From: Asterias rubens
Lineage: Eukaryota > Echinodermata > Asteroidea > Forcipulatida > Asteriidae
Reading direction: 5' to 3'
NCBI RefSeq assembly: GCF_902459465.1
Contig: NC_047081.1
Location: forward strand, 5,671,883 to 5,735,882
Length of the DNA: 64,000 nucleotides
In this document: positions 35,401 to 53,044 of the stretch, in pieces
Numbering within the stretch: position 1 is the stretch's first letter
Layout of the letters: each line of letters opens with the position of its first letter
Made by a program: the position numbers and the translations under genes
Notes under the pieces: generated by a model
The model's database searches: none
Seen by the model: the letters and a program-made list of their open reading frames with translations, nothing else
Told to the model about the DNA's origin: nothing

Positions 35401-38400
35401 GCCACTCAATATTTGTTTTATTCAACTGACTAGATCCTTGTGTTTGACAACCAAAAATCATTGAGCGGTGCGTAGTGGCAACTATGAACAAATTTAATAG
35501 CAATCGGATCACAACCTTTTGCACAGGTGCTCCTTTGTTTGCGCGGCGGCGCTGTACTGCTCGAAAACCTTGGGAACAAGGATGATCCTAACTGTTGAAT
35601 GGGAAATACTATTCCCCATGGGCGAATAGGTCTTTTTGATAGCCGGTGCGGATGGGAGTAATAGTGAATGTCACGTGAAGTAAGTTCCACCAATCAAATG
35701 ACAGGGATCTGTATGTCAGTTATATAAAAGTTCCTATGTCCTCAACCACAAAAGCTGTTTTGACAATCTATACATCATATGAAAGTCGTCATTATTCATT
35801 AGTTCCTGTTTCCTTAACCACAAAAGCTTTACGTATTTCATCTCTGGTGTGGTGTTCCACAAGGTTCTGTAGCTGGGCCACTTGAATTTATATTGTTCAG
35901 TGCACCCTTGCAAGACCTCATTGCTGCCCATGGTATTTCTAGTGTTGCTTATGCTTACGACACCCAGCTTTACATTACATTTGATCCAGCTGATCGCGCT
36001 TCTGCCATTGCAAAAGTTGAAGTGTGCATTCAAGATGTCAAATCTTGGGCGTTGTCAAATAAACTTGCTTTGAATGACTCAAAAACTGAGATTTTATTTT
36101 TGAGATCTCATTTCGCAAAAAAGATTTCGCCGCCAACAATACAAATTGCCCAGTCTGTCATTGAACCATCTGAATTTGCCCGTAACCTCAGTGTTATTAT
36201 GGATTCATCATTGTGCATGAGTAGACATGTTGATAATGTTTACATATCACAAATTCGCCGCTACCTTGATGAAGCGACTACTCTTCATCTTGTTCATGCC
36301 TTCGTCACTACTAGACTTGATTCCTGCAATTCACTTCTGTATGGACTCCCCGATAAAGATCTTGCTAAAATTCAACGTGTACAGAACACTGCTGCTCGCC
36401 TCTCTTCTTGTCTGCCTCGTTCTCACCATATTACACCTGTACTAATGCAATTGCATTGGCTCCCAGTTAAGTTCTGTATCTGTATGGTACTGCACACAAA
36501 CTCCACTATCGGGATATCAATGGTGCAGGCGCGTGGTGGCTAGTAGTGGATTAGTAGTGGGCCCCCCGAATAAAGGTAGACATATGCATGTCAGTTAGTC
36601 TTGTCTTGAAAGTGTCTATAGTAGGGGATTTGCGAACGTTTACAGGGAGAAGGTTCCATTCGGCCATGGTTCTTGGTAAGAATGAGAATTTATAACAGTC
36701 TTTCTTTGTTGTGGGGTGAAGAAATGAGGTTGCGTAGGATTTCCTTGTTTGAATTCCTACTGTGGCAGGTTGTGATTGATACCCGTCAGAGTTAATGGCT
36801 ACAGCATGATGAATAGATTTGTACAGAAGTGTGAGTCTTGAGGTAGCTCGTCGATTTTCAAGGGATTCCCATCCCAGCTCCGCTATCATTGATGAGACAC
36901 TGCTAGTCCTCCTAGAATCTTTACAGACAAACCTGGCTGCCCTGCGTTGCACTGCTTCCAATCTGTTCTTTTGATCTTGGGTATAAGGGTCCCAGACTGA
37001 TGCACAGTAGTCCAGCTTCGGACGGACTAGGGTCTTGTAGGCTATGTCCTTCACCTTCCGGGGACAGCTATACAGGTTCCTCCGCAAGAGGCCGAGAACT
37101 TTGTTTGCTTTGAGTGTAGTGATGTTCACATGATCTGCCCAACTTAGTTTGTTGTTTAGTTCGATGCCTAAGTAGGTGTGACTTGTGACAGGGTTGAGAA
37201 CTTCACCGTTCATGTTGTAACAGGTTTGAAGAGGTTTCCGTTTGTGGGTGATATGCATTACATAACATTTGTTCGTGTTGAATTTCATCTGCCATACAGA
37301 CTCCAAGTTACACAGTTTATTGATGTCATTCTGGAGTGTCTTGCAGTCGTCGGTTGACGTTATCTCACGATACAGTATACAGTCGTCTGCCAGAAGTCGT
37401 ACTTGGGAGTTAATGCCGTGAGGCAGGTCATTTACGTAGAGGATAAACAACAAAGGTCCCAGCGCACAACGCACTGCGATCTTTGAGTGAGAAAGTTGGT
37501 AAACCAGTCGTGTAGCGGGCCTGTAATGCCGGACTGTTTCAATTTCAGGAGAAGTCTCCGGTGAGGTACCGTGTCAAAAGCCTTGCTGAAGTCTGTAATA
37601 ATGACATCAGCTTGGCCCTGGTGATCCAGTATCTTGGCGAGATCGTTGACTGTAAGGGAGAGCTGTGTTTCACACGATCGTCCTTTTCGAAAACCGTGCT
37701 GTTCATCGTTGAGGACACCATATTTCTCAAAGTGCTTCATGATATTTGAATGAATAATGTGTTCTAATATCTTACAGGGTATGGATGTCAGAGAGATGGG
37801 TCTGTAGTTACCTGGTTCTGAACGATTACCTTTCTTGAAGATTGGGGAGACATTTGCTTTTAACCAGTCCTCAGGTAACTCTCCTGTATCTATGGACTTT
37901 TGAAAGATTTGCTGCAATAACGGTGCGACACTTTCGGCACATTCCTTCAGTACCGACGGTAAGATCCCATCTGGGCCAGGTGCTTTATGCGGCTTCAATT
38001 CCTTCAACAGTTTAACAATTCCTTGACTTGTGAATGTAATAGGGGCCATGGATGGTGATGTGGTACTGCTATTCCTAGGTAGGTTGTGACAATCTTCATG
38101 GGTAAAGATCGATTGGAACTGGTTGTTCATGGCATTTGCTTTGTCGAGGGGGGACGCGGCTATCCCGCTTCCGGTGGCAAGTGAGGCAACTCCCGTAGAG
38201 CTCTGCCTTAGGCTCTTTACAAATCTCCAGAATGGCTTGGTGTTGCATGTTGTCAAGCTCTCACCTACATTGCAGAGGTGATCACCACGGGATTTCCTTA
38301 GGCTGCGATCCAGGGATCGACGCAAGGTTCGGAAGATGTTCTTATCAGACTCGGAGTTTGTATGCTTTGCTTTGTCATACGCCTTCTTTTTATGTTTACT

Positions 38401-41160
38401 AAGTTTCTTATGAGTGCCTGTAAACCAAGGTAGATTGTTGCTTGGTGTCGTAAGTTTTGAGGGTATGTGTTGGTTCATGGCGGAATTAAGAGCTTCTTTG
38501 AATCCTTTCCACAGATCATTTACAGTTGAGTTATTGACTGTTTCATCCCTAAGGGAGTCAGCATACTGATTTAAATCATTGCTTATGTGTCCGAAATTCC
38601 CCTTTTGAAGTAAGTAGATTTTCCTACGTGGTTGTTTTATTTTGCGAGAAGAATGCAAGAGTTCAGAAGAAACAATGTCGTGGTCTGAGATGCCAGGGAT
38701 TATGTTAACATTCTGTACAAGTAGCGGCACGTTTGTGAAGACTAAGTCCAGAATGCTGTCGTTCCGAGTAGAACTTGACACGATTTGATGAAGATTGTAG
38801 TCCTGAGCAAGGGCGATCATCTGTTTACTAGCTGCGGGGTATCTCCCCCCTGGTTTAAAACAGTTCTTTGACCAATCAATGTCAGGAAGATTAAAATCTC
38901 CGGCTAAGAATATCTGGCTATTTGTAGGTAGTTTGGAAACGGCGGCTTCGAGGTCTGCAAGCTGTTTTTGGTCTAAAGTAACTGAGCCATGGTGTTTCCT
39001 ATAAAACGCTCCGATGTATAGCATAGGGCGACCTTTTACATGCAGGCTTGTCCATAACATTTCACTAGAATGTGTAGGGTGTAGATCCTCTACCATCGCG
39101 ACCAAGTCCGAGCGTAGTGCAATCAGCACCCCTCCGCCAGTGGTGTCAGATGGGCGATCATGGCGAAAAATTTGGTATGATGACGGTAAAAGTTCACTAG
39201 AGTAAGTCGAGTCCTGAAGCCAGGTTTCTGTACCAATCACTATGTCAGGCTTTTCAGTCTCCATCAGGGCCTGGAACTGTGTAACCTTATTACGGATGCT
39301 CTGGAAATTTATATTCAGAATCTTCAGAATGTTACCGGTGGGTTTCTTTTTCGAAGATTTCTTGTTCAGTCTTTTAGGACTCTGTCCTCGTTTACGATTC
39401 TTTGGGCTAGAAGAATGTAGGGGGCTTCCTAATTGTTCAGTACTATTTGGATTGAAACTTTCCTCATTACCATAATTAACATCGAGTAAGTTAAACAAAG
39501 GTTCAAAAGAGTTTGATGTATCCACATCTGCTATGTCGAACATGGAGCTTGAAAAATTCGGAAGTCCACATTGACAACATATCCAAGAATAAGAGTTGTG
39601 TTGCTTGTGCACCTGGTACAAAATGTCTTTCATGCCTACACACCTAGTGTGGTACCACACTTCGCAATCCTCGCATTCCATGGCTTTGTGGTTTGAATTG
39701 ACATTTTTACCACACAAACCACACGGAAATTTAGCCATTCTTGGTCCTGGATTGAGTTGGATGTCACCAGAAAGTAACAATACCATTGACACTGACAGTC
39801 TAGTCAATGAATATGCAGTAGATCTGTTATTAAATATGTTCCAACGGGGACTGCTGTACAACAAGTACCGGTCTTTAATATGGCCGCCATTTTGGGGACT
39901 AGAGTTAAGGTTTGATAAAATATGGAACAAGCTCACCGGAGTGCAGGTATGACATCGCAGGGATGTAGAGTTGGAAATCCTGTATGTGTGTATGTGTCTG
40001 CTGGATGTGTTGATCTTGGCAAGAAGAGCTGTGATGAAGAAAAGACCAGCCAGTGTTCGCTTGAGATCCATGTTCACGTTCCAGCGCGTGCTAATTCACT
40101 CACACTTACCACCACAGCGATCCAATATAAAAACGTCTAAAACAAACTATCAAAATAGATGACCTACGAAGACCAAAACCGCGAATCCACAAAGATAAGA
40201 AGTTAAAAACACAGCAAAACGTTGCTAAAAAACTGGATGGCAAATTTGTAAAAGAGATAAAACTGGATTTAAAAAAAACAAAAAACCCTCCGAGGAGGAA
40301 GTTAAAAACACGTCCGTCCACTAGCCACACACGCGCGATATGCAGTTTCGAACAGTTTACAAAATTCTTCAGTTAAATTTCAAGGCTCAAACAAGTCAAT
40401 CTCCTGCTTATTTATCTGAACTTGTTCATCATTATTCCCCTACTCGGACTTTACGATCATCTCAACAGTCATTGCTTTCTGCTACTAGAGCTTCATCCAT
40501 TTTTTATGGCCACAGATCTTTTTCTTACGCCGCACCGTTTCTTTGGAATAGTCTTCCTGTGCATATTCGCCAAGCTAATACTTTACAATGTTTTAAGTCC
40601 TTGTTGAAAACTCATTTGTTTAAAGCTTCTTTTTTGTATATTGCCTATTTGTATCTTGTATCTTTCTCCAATTGTTTATTTTATTGTTTCTTTAATGCGC
40701 TTAGAGGCTTTTGCATTAGGCGCTTTACAAATGTCTTATTATTATTATTATTATTTCACAAAAATGGGTATGTTGGTGACCTCCTCTTGACCTTTTGACC
40801 TGTCTAAACCGATGTGCATGTAAACTGCTTTGAAAATTCATTACTTCTTGGATTTGTCGCTTTGTTTATTGTCCCCCAGGCTTGTATTTTCGACTCCCGG
40901 AAGCCGAACACCTTGTTTTTGTTATGAGAAAAACTTAAGTGTAGTTTTATAAATGTTTTTCTGTTAATTGTCCCCCCAGGATGCAACAAGTATGCAACCA
41001 GTATATTGGAGATTTTGAGGAGGAGACCATCTATGACACTTATAAGAAAAATACGATGAAAGAGTTTTTGTGCTTCAAGGAGGGACGCCACTGTGCGAAG
41101 AAAGATAAGAAGAAGCAGAAGAAAACTACCAAGAAAGCTGCTAAAAAAGTGGAATTATAG
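26471..41160 (+). CDS. MZB1-like: MZB1 (pERp1)-like saposin-fold ER protein, 5 exons
   Basis: Coding segments: 26471-26584, 27831-27962, 30055-30167, 31363-31467, 40980-41160. They join in phase and give 214 aa (human MZB1 is about 189). Seen: a signal peptide of about 25 residues with a hydrophobic core and likely cleavage after VAA; HMPDQLLCDAC; VKRLSGPGL; GGKWPGR followed by VCNQYIGDFEEETIYD; FLCFKEGRHC; six cysteines after the signal peptide, as in saposin-like folds; and a Lys-rich tail ending KVEL. The first four blocks line up in order with MZB1. Known: MZB1 is an ER-resident co-chaperone of antibody-secreting cells that ends in a KDEL-like tetrapeptide. Inferred: an ER folding factor for secreted proteins; the immune role cannot carry over, as echinoderms lack antibodies. 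Introns 2 and 3 open with minisatellites; intron 4 is 9.5 kb of nested retroelements. An AATAAA at 41837-41842 is a candidate poly(A) signal. A Canopy-family relative is the main alternative. Confidence 0.87.
27919..28820 (+). repeat. 17-copy 53-bp array duplicating the end of exon 2 plus its splice donor
   Basis: Each unit holds 44 bp of exon 2 (from CTGACCAGCTACTG to GGCTCATATG) plus the first 9 bp of intron 2 (GTGAGTTTT). The total length, 902 bp, is 17 x 53 plus one inserted T (near 28160). The first unit is the real exon end. The later units mostly carry GCCTAG where the exon has GCATAG; two or more keep GCATAG. The array ends where GTGAGTTTT runs into unrelated intron sequence. Every unit keeps an ATG|GTGAGT donor. 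Because 53 is not a multiple of three and the exon frame meets TAG in the second unit, only the first donor gives the full protein. Confidence 0.95.
30216..30719 (+). repeat. Minisatellite, 63-bp unit, 8 copies, at the start of intron 3
   Basis: Eight nearly identical units containing GGTATTGCGCCTGCATAATC and GGCCTGGTTGGAGAGGACAA. The last unit lacks 2 bp. It starts about 48 bp after the exon-3 donor. Because 63 is a multiple of three, two frames stay open for about 190 codons across the array, but neither is linked to the gene: the exon frame meets TAA in the donor itself. The apparent 21-residue repeat protein is therefore not supported. Confidence 0.95.
31085..31310 (+). repeat. CR1/L2-like retrotransposon 3' end fragment
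   Basis: Translates to an APFIWNSLP-like and FKSLLKTYL-like end of a CR1/L2 reverse transcriptase, followed by a short 3' UTR ending in TTATTATTATT. Lies between the 63-bp array and exon 4. Confidence 0.65.
31892..32843. mobile_element. Non-autonomous DNA transposon with 18-bp perfect TIRs
   Basis: The ends are AGGGCCACTGATTTTCCG (31892-31909) and its exact inverse (32826-32843), with TA just inside/outside both ends, compatible with a TA target duplication. No transposase ORF is visible in 952 bp; the inner ends carry several ACGGAATT repeats. An 18-20 T run lies near 31983. Confidence 0.75.
33214..33945 (-). pseudogene. RTE-like reverse transcriptase fragment
   Basis: Two overlapping reading frames: 33581-33945 (fingers/palm, KAFDS motif and AGVLQGDTLAPYLF) and 33214-33630 (FADD palm motif and thumb). 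A frame break near 33600 separates them, so no intact protein can be made from this copy. Confidence 0.75.
34150..34620 (+). pseudogene. CR1/L2-like reverse transcriptase C-terminal fragment
   Basis: An open stretch at 34179-34535 reads HWLPVQYRIQYKLLLLVF, then SLHGSALQ, LWNNLP and FKEALKTHFF, the standard end of CR1/L2-type proteins. A tail of TATTATTATT follows at about 34600. The upstream 5S-free flank is not part of it. Confidence 0.75.
35016..35115 (+). ncRNA. 5S rRNA-derived fragment (pseudogene or 5S-type SINE head)
   Basis: About 100 bp match the 5S rRNA order: ACTACGACCATACTACG, TCTCGTCCGATCACTGAAGT, TAAGCAACATCGGGCCCGGT and AGTACTTGGATGGGAGACC. The internal promoter boxes A and C are recognisable. 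The last ~20 bases of a 5S gene are missing and an AT-rich stretch follows, so it is not a working 5S rRNA. It could be a 5S retrocopy or the head of a 5S-derived SINE. Confidence 0.85.
35247..35415. mobile_element. Near-perfect foldback palindrome
   Basis: The left arm CAAATATTGAGTGGCTC...AATATTATCGC...TGGACTGTTCCATTTCACG is answered by CGTGAAATGGAACAGTCCA...GCGATAATATT...GCCACTCAATATTTG. The stem is about 75 bp with few mismatches around a GAGGCGAAGCCGAG-like centre. Same style as families C and D. Confidence 0.75.
35850..36473 (+). pseudogene. CR1/L2-like reverse transcriptase, left part of a split copy
   Basis: Reads PLQDLIAAHGISSVAYAYDT (catalytic YADD changed to YAYD), then QLYITF, LALNDSKTEILF, ATTLHLVHAFVTTRLDSCNS and LMQLHWLPVKF. 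The start is frame-broken (a VVFHKVL-like remnant of the SGVPQGSVL motif). It stops at the insertion of the CR1 element 36474-40343 and resumes at 40344. The changed catalytic residue shows that the copy was dead. Confidence 0.8.
36551..37474 (-). pseudogene. CR1 reverse transcriptase, C-terminal part
   Basis: About 300 codons. It starts after a deletion with LGPLLFILYVNDLPHGINSQ, has the catalytic LLADDC, then LGIELNNKLSWADHV, YKTLVRPKLDYCASVWDP and RTMAEWNLLPV. It belongs to the same element as 37432-40077 but lies in another frame. Confidence 0.8.
37432..40077 (-). pseudogene. CR1 ORF: leader, 2A-like motif, PHD finger, endonuclease, N-terminal reverse transcriptase
   Basis: 881 codons. 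Residues 1-100: leader with hydrophobic segments near 10-20 and 95-103. Residues 103-112: SGDIQLNPGP, a 2A-like motif (39742-39771), followed within two residues by Met. Residues 119-170: C4HC3-type PHD finger (CGLCGK, CEDCEVWYHTRC, CCQC). Residues from about 250: endonuclease with NINFQS, TETWL, AGDFN and SDHD motifs. From about 640: reverse transcriptase with APGPDG, YRPISL and FSKAFDTVPHRRL. The frame breaks at about 37470, where CVV is followed directly by CGCTGGGACC; about 20 residues including the usual SGVPQGS motif are lost. It is therefore a dead but fairly recent copy. Confidence 0.85.
40344..40760 (+). pseudogene. CR1/L2-like element, right part of the split copy
   Basis: Continues the protein interrupted at 36473: TVYKILQLNFKAQ, LVHHYSPTRTLRSS, APFLWNSLPVHIR and FKSLLKTHLF, then a short 3' UTR (GGCGCTTTACAAATG) and a (TTA)n tail at 40737-40755. 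Confidence 0.8.
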
Positions 41161-42691
41161 TACATTTTTTTTATTTTACTTTTGTTGTAAGGTATTTCAA
41201 ACTAAACGGTATTAATACAGGATTGGTAAGGGTGGAAACATCATTGTTTAGTTTTAGTCATCAGGTTATGAAGTTCTTATTGGAACCAATTTTTCTCTGT
41301 GTAATATTTTGCTCTGAAATGAGGTCAACTTTCAAGAAAAATGTGACTGAAACCCTTAAAAATGCAACAGCTGATTTGGGTTGTGAAAATCCAAATTGAA
41401 GGACATTGTGTTTACATGCTGAAATTTGTGTATTGTTTTCCACTATTTGCTGCTGACTCGATCAACGATGAAGCCCAATTTTTCAGAAGTTTGTTATTTA
41501 TGTATGAAATGCAGCTGATAGTCAACTGTCCAGATGAAGGGTTGGGAAGTTCCATTGTGTCTATGTTTCTTTTCCCGTCTTGGATCTCCGCAGTCAGCTT
41601 GTACAATAGGGAGATGATATTGGAATACCCACTGATATGGTTGATCACACAAAACAATAACACTGTCTGCGACTATTTTGTCAGCTCTTACCAATCCTGT
41701 ATAATACCTTCAGACATGGTAGATGGATATGTGTACTTATTGTGAAACTGTGTGTCTACTTGTTGACACAAAGGTCTTTCATAAAGGGTGTAGGTTGACA
41801 ATTAAATTGTAAAAATCATAAGAAAAAAATACTTAAAATAAATTTATTTTAAAACAAGATCAAATAATACTGTTGGGACTCACCAACATAAAATTATGTG
41901 TGATATTGTTTTGTCCGGACAACTTGTTTACTGTGGCAACTCTTTTACAGATTCAAATGCAGATGAAATGAATTCACTAAAAGTGTAGTATGTTTTTGCA
42001 TTTTCTTTTTAAGTTGTCCAAAATTAAATCAAAGTTCAAGTGTTGTTCATATTACTGGGAAGTTACCACTGCAGAAGCTGCATAATTCACTGCCTTGAAG
42101 GATTATATGCGTCTCCTTGTAAATATTAAAGGTACATTGTATAGGGTCATAGATTGGTTTTTGTACTGTTATGTAGATTCACATGTAGGCCTATAGACAC
42201 AATATTAAGACAGGTACATGAACAGCCACATGTGAACTGTGGCTGAGAAACGATGAAAAACTGTCACAGAATATTCACAAGAACATTGAATCCAACCATG
42301 TTGTATAGCAAGGTGATTTGTGTACCAACCACATCTCTTATAGCATTTGCGAATGGACACCAACGTGCATAAATCTGAGAAATGATTTATGAACTCTTTC
42401 TCAGGGTGAAAAATTTTCCAAACCTTTTTACTTTGAAGGGAATCCTTTAAAAACAGGTACACTGCCTCTCACCATGAAAGTTTTCATGGGCATTTATTGT
42501 CGCACAGGGTAAACTCTTACCATCTCCTTTTGTGTGTTTTGACCGTACCTTTAAATTCACATCAATATTTAATTCTTATTTGTAGGATTGCCAAAGAGCT
42601 TTATATCTGGTCAACCAAACATTTCGAAGACCAAATCTTCAAAATCTTGGAGGCTACTTTACTCTGTTGTGGTACTACTACTTTCATTGCC
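41161..42691. other. 3' region of the MZB1-like gene, no other gene recognised
   Basis: Probable 3' UTR at the left (AATAAA at 41837-41842). The ORFs on both strands near 41362-41745 overlap each other and match no family I know. Confidence 0.4.
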
Positions 42692-43038
42692 TTAAAGGGA
42701 AGGTTCATGTTTGGTAATTGTCAAAGACCAGTCTTCTCACTTCTCTTAAATAAAAAAACAAGCTCAATTGGTCATCGAAGTTGCGAGAAAAAGAAAAAAG
42801 AAAAAACACACTTGTTGACGAATTTGTGTTCTTTCAGGTAGGAATAAAATACTTCTAGCTAGAAGTCTTTTAATATTTTAGTGAGAAATTGCCTCTTTCT
42901 CAAAAACTACGTTACTTTAGAGGGAGTCGTTTCCCACAATGTTTTATACTATCAACAGCTCTCCAATGCTCGTTACCAAGTCAGTTTTTAAGTTAATATT
43001 TGCTTTGATTAATTACCAAATGTGTACCTTCCCTTTAA
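42692..43038. mobile_element. MITE family B, full copy
   Basis: TTAAAGGGAAGGTTCATG at the left and TGTGTACCTTCCCTTTAA at the right, inverted ends as in the copy at 1898-2277. Confidence 0.75.
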
Positions 43039-43344
43039 TGCATTATCTTTGTTTAACTCTTTGTATTTTGTATGTTTCTCATAACAAACTGTTTTGGGAT
43101 TGTTTATTTATACAGTCCATTGTATACAAATACTGACTCCTCTCAGTGTTAAAACTAAATCTCGAGATGATTCTTGCTGCATTCTATTTTCCAGAGGAGA
43201 GGGTGTGATAAATAAATATTTAACGAATTTTATGAATTTATAGCATGTTACCTCATTAACATGTTGACAGCCAACATGTTATCTGGATGTGTCTCACTGG
43301 GTGTGGCTTTAGCTGCGTGTGGTTTTAGCTGGGTGTGGCTTGCA

Positions 43345-43945
43345 TATCCTAAATTATAAAAAACACACAATTACACAAGGCCTTATACACTTTTTCATGC
43401 AAAAAAGTACACATTTTCGCACAAAAAGTACACAAGGCTAATAAAAACCTTGTACACACTTTCAAGCAAAAAGTACACATTTTCACGCAAAAAGTACATA
43501 AGGCTAGCCTTATACACATTTTCAAGCAAAAAGTACACAAGGCTATAGCCTTGACACATTTTCGCCCAAAAAGTACACAAGGCTAAATATAGCCTTATAT
43601 ACACTTTTTCACCAGAAAGTACACATTTTCGCGCAAAAAGTACACAAGGCCTTATACACTTTTTCACGCAAAATAGTACACATTTTCGTGCAAAAAGTAC
43701 ACAAGGCTATAATTAGTCTTGTACACACTTTCACAACAAAAGTACACAAGGCTATACTTTGTATACATTTTCGAGCAAAAGTACACAAGGCTGTAGCCTT
43801 GTACACATTTTCCTGCAAATAGTACACATTTTCACACAAAAAGTACACAAGGCTTATAACTTGTACACATTTTCAGGCAAAACTACACACAGCCACATGT
43901 TTTCTGGAAAAGCGTACACATTTAAGGGCAAGACGTACAAAACAG
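43345..43945. repeat. Irregular minisatellite
   Basis: About 18-20 diverged units built from AAAAAGTACACAAGGC, TATA(CA)CTTTTTCA and ACATTTTC(G/A)(C/T)GCAAAA. The unit alternates between about 30 and 45 bp. ORFs over it on the - strand are only repeat artefacts. Confidence 0.85.
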
Positions 43946-44459
43946 TCAGGTGGATATGGGTTACATTGTCATAGTTACTTTTTATTTAGCTTTGTTTTGT
44001 TTTGTTATTCTTGATTTTACTTATAATAAAAGTACTTCACTTTAATAGTGTAGTGTGAGGTGCACATTTGTACATAAAAACACAAACAATCTTTCTTTAC
44101 AATGTAGTGGGAGAGTAGTAATACTTTTTAAATTTTTCTAGTAAGACATCATTTCATTCCAAATATTCATAAAATAATTGATAAGTAATTCAGTAATTTA
44201 TTTAAAAGTGTAAGTTTTCAAGCAATATGTTTTTGACTCTAAATGATTGAAATAAAGAAGACGACGAAAATTACCAAATAATCTACTAATAGACTACAAT
44301 GTAATGCTTTGTCTGAAGATTATATTCTTTTCGGTAGTTAGAGGTAAGGCACATTCAAAATATCAATAATAAAACCTGACAAGATTTGCAGAATTGGAAT
44401 GATCAGCAGTATTTGAAGTAAACAACTTGCATTTGATGAAGGGGATGACATATTTTAGG
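43946..44459. other. No gene recognised
   Basis: AT-rich sequence without ORF, repeat or RNA signal that I can name. Confidence 0.4.
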
Positions 44460-44940
44460 CCTAACCCAGTACCTCAGTCACAGCTACTTTGTTCTTGTAA
44501 GGGCAAGAGCCTTGGTACCCCTTGAAATGTTTACTACAAGAACAGGTGCCTTACGAAGGAAAACAACTGCCCTGGCCTAATAAAGGTGATTGCATTACAA
44601 TGATTGATACAGTATCTCAGTCCAGAGTCAATGGAAGTGATTGTCACCATGTTTCTGGCCATTGCCTTGGTGCCCCTTGCAATGTTTAGCACAAGTAGAG
44701 GTGCCCCTGCGAAGGAAAACAACTTCCCTGCCCGAATGAAGGTGGTAGCATTAGTAGGGTTGATACAGTACCTCAGTAACAGGCAATGGATGTGATTGCC
44801 CTTGTAAGGGCAAGAGCATGCAATGGCATTGCCTTGGTGCCACCATGTTCCTGGCCATTGCCTTGGTGCCCCTTGCAATGTTTAGCACAAGTAGAGGTGC
44901 CCCTGCAAAGGGAAAAAAACTTCCTTGCCCTGAAAACAAA
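44460..44940. repeat. Three imperfect copies of a ~170-bp complex repeat
   Basis: Shared words: GATACAGTA(C/T)CTCAGT, TTGTAAGGGCAAGAGC, CCATTGCCTTGGTGCCCCTT, AATGTTTAGCACAAGTAGAG and GTGCCCCTGC(G/A)AAGG. Copies start near 44468, 44608 and 44764. Confidence 0.7.
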
Positions 44941-45238
44941 TTACCAGGCTGGCATTTATCTTAGTTTATTCTTCCACAAGCCAATTGGACTCGGGTTTTT
45001 GACCTTTCTGATTTACTCCGTAAAAATTTATAATTTAAGAGGCCAATCAGTTAAGGGCGACTTCGGCAGCCAGACACATTGCTTGAGATCAAAAGTGTTT
45101 GATTTTTCTGGAGAAAGAAAAACCAGAAGCCACAGGAGAATATCCCTTGAGGCATAGGAGAGAATCAGCACATTACTCTACTCCCATATGGCCATAGCCG
45201 GGAATCGAACCATGGCCACAGTGGTGAGAGGCGTGGGT

Positions 45239-45607
45239 TTAAAGGCAGTGGAAACCATTGGTAATTACTCAAAATAATTATTAGCATAAAACTTTACTTG
45301 GTGACGAGTAATGGGGAGAGGTTGATTGTATAAAACATTGTGAGAAACGGCTCCCTCTGAAGTGCCATAGTTTTTGAGAAAAGTAATTTTCCACGAATTT
45401 GATTTAGAGACCTCAGATTTAGAAATCAACCATCTAAACGCACACAACTTTTTGGGAGGGGTGTTTTTTTCTTTCATTATTATCTCGCAACTTCGATGAC
45501 CAATTGAGCTCAAATTTTCACAGATTAGTTATTTTATGCATATGTTGAGATCCACCCACTGTGAAGGCTAGTCTTTCACAATTACCAATTGTATCCACTG
45601 CCTTTAA
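45239..45607. mobile_element. MITE family A, full copy just beyond the RNLS stop
   Basis: TTTAAAGGCAGTGGAAACC at the left and the inverse ATCCACTGCCTTTAA at the right. The internal GACCTCAGATT hairpin is shortened. Its right end is 46 bp from the RNLS stop codon, so it probably lies in or at the RNLS 3' UTR. Confidence 0.75.
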
Positions 45608-45653
45608 CGCCATGCCATCCAAATGACACATCAAAATCAATAGTGTATAACGT

Positions 45654-53044
<7,391 letters not shown>

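Larger units (their letters stand above)
36474..40343 (-). mobile_element. CR1-type non-LTR retrotransposon with PHD finger and 2A-like motif, inserted in another CR1/L2 copy
   Basis: About 3.9 kb, - strand. The host element's LPVKF|RTVYKILQL coding order is restored if 36474 to about 40343 is removed. The element codes (5' to 3') for a hydrophobic leader, a 2A-like motif, a PHD-type zinc finger, an apurinic-type endonuclease, and a reverse transcriptase with a deletion. Both outer ends contain similar words in inverse orientation (GCGCGTGGTGGCTAGTAGTG at about 36529 and ACTAGCCACACACGCGCG at about 40320), which is unusual for a LINE and may be chance or part of the target. Confidence 0.8.

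Noticed and set aside
43349..43848. Cys-rich repeat ORFs on the - strand
   Set aside because: They cover a minisatellite only, change frame with unit length, and match no protein family.
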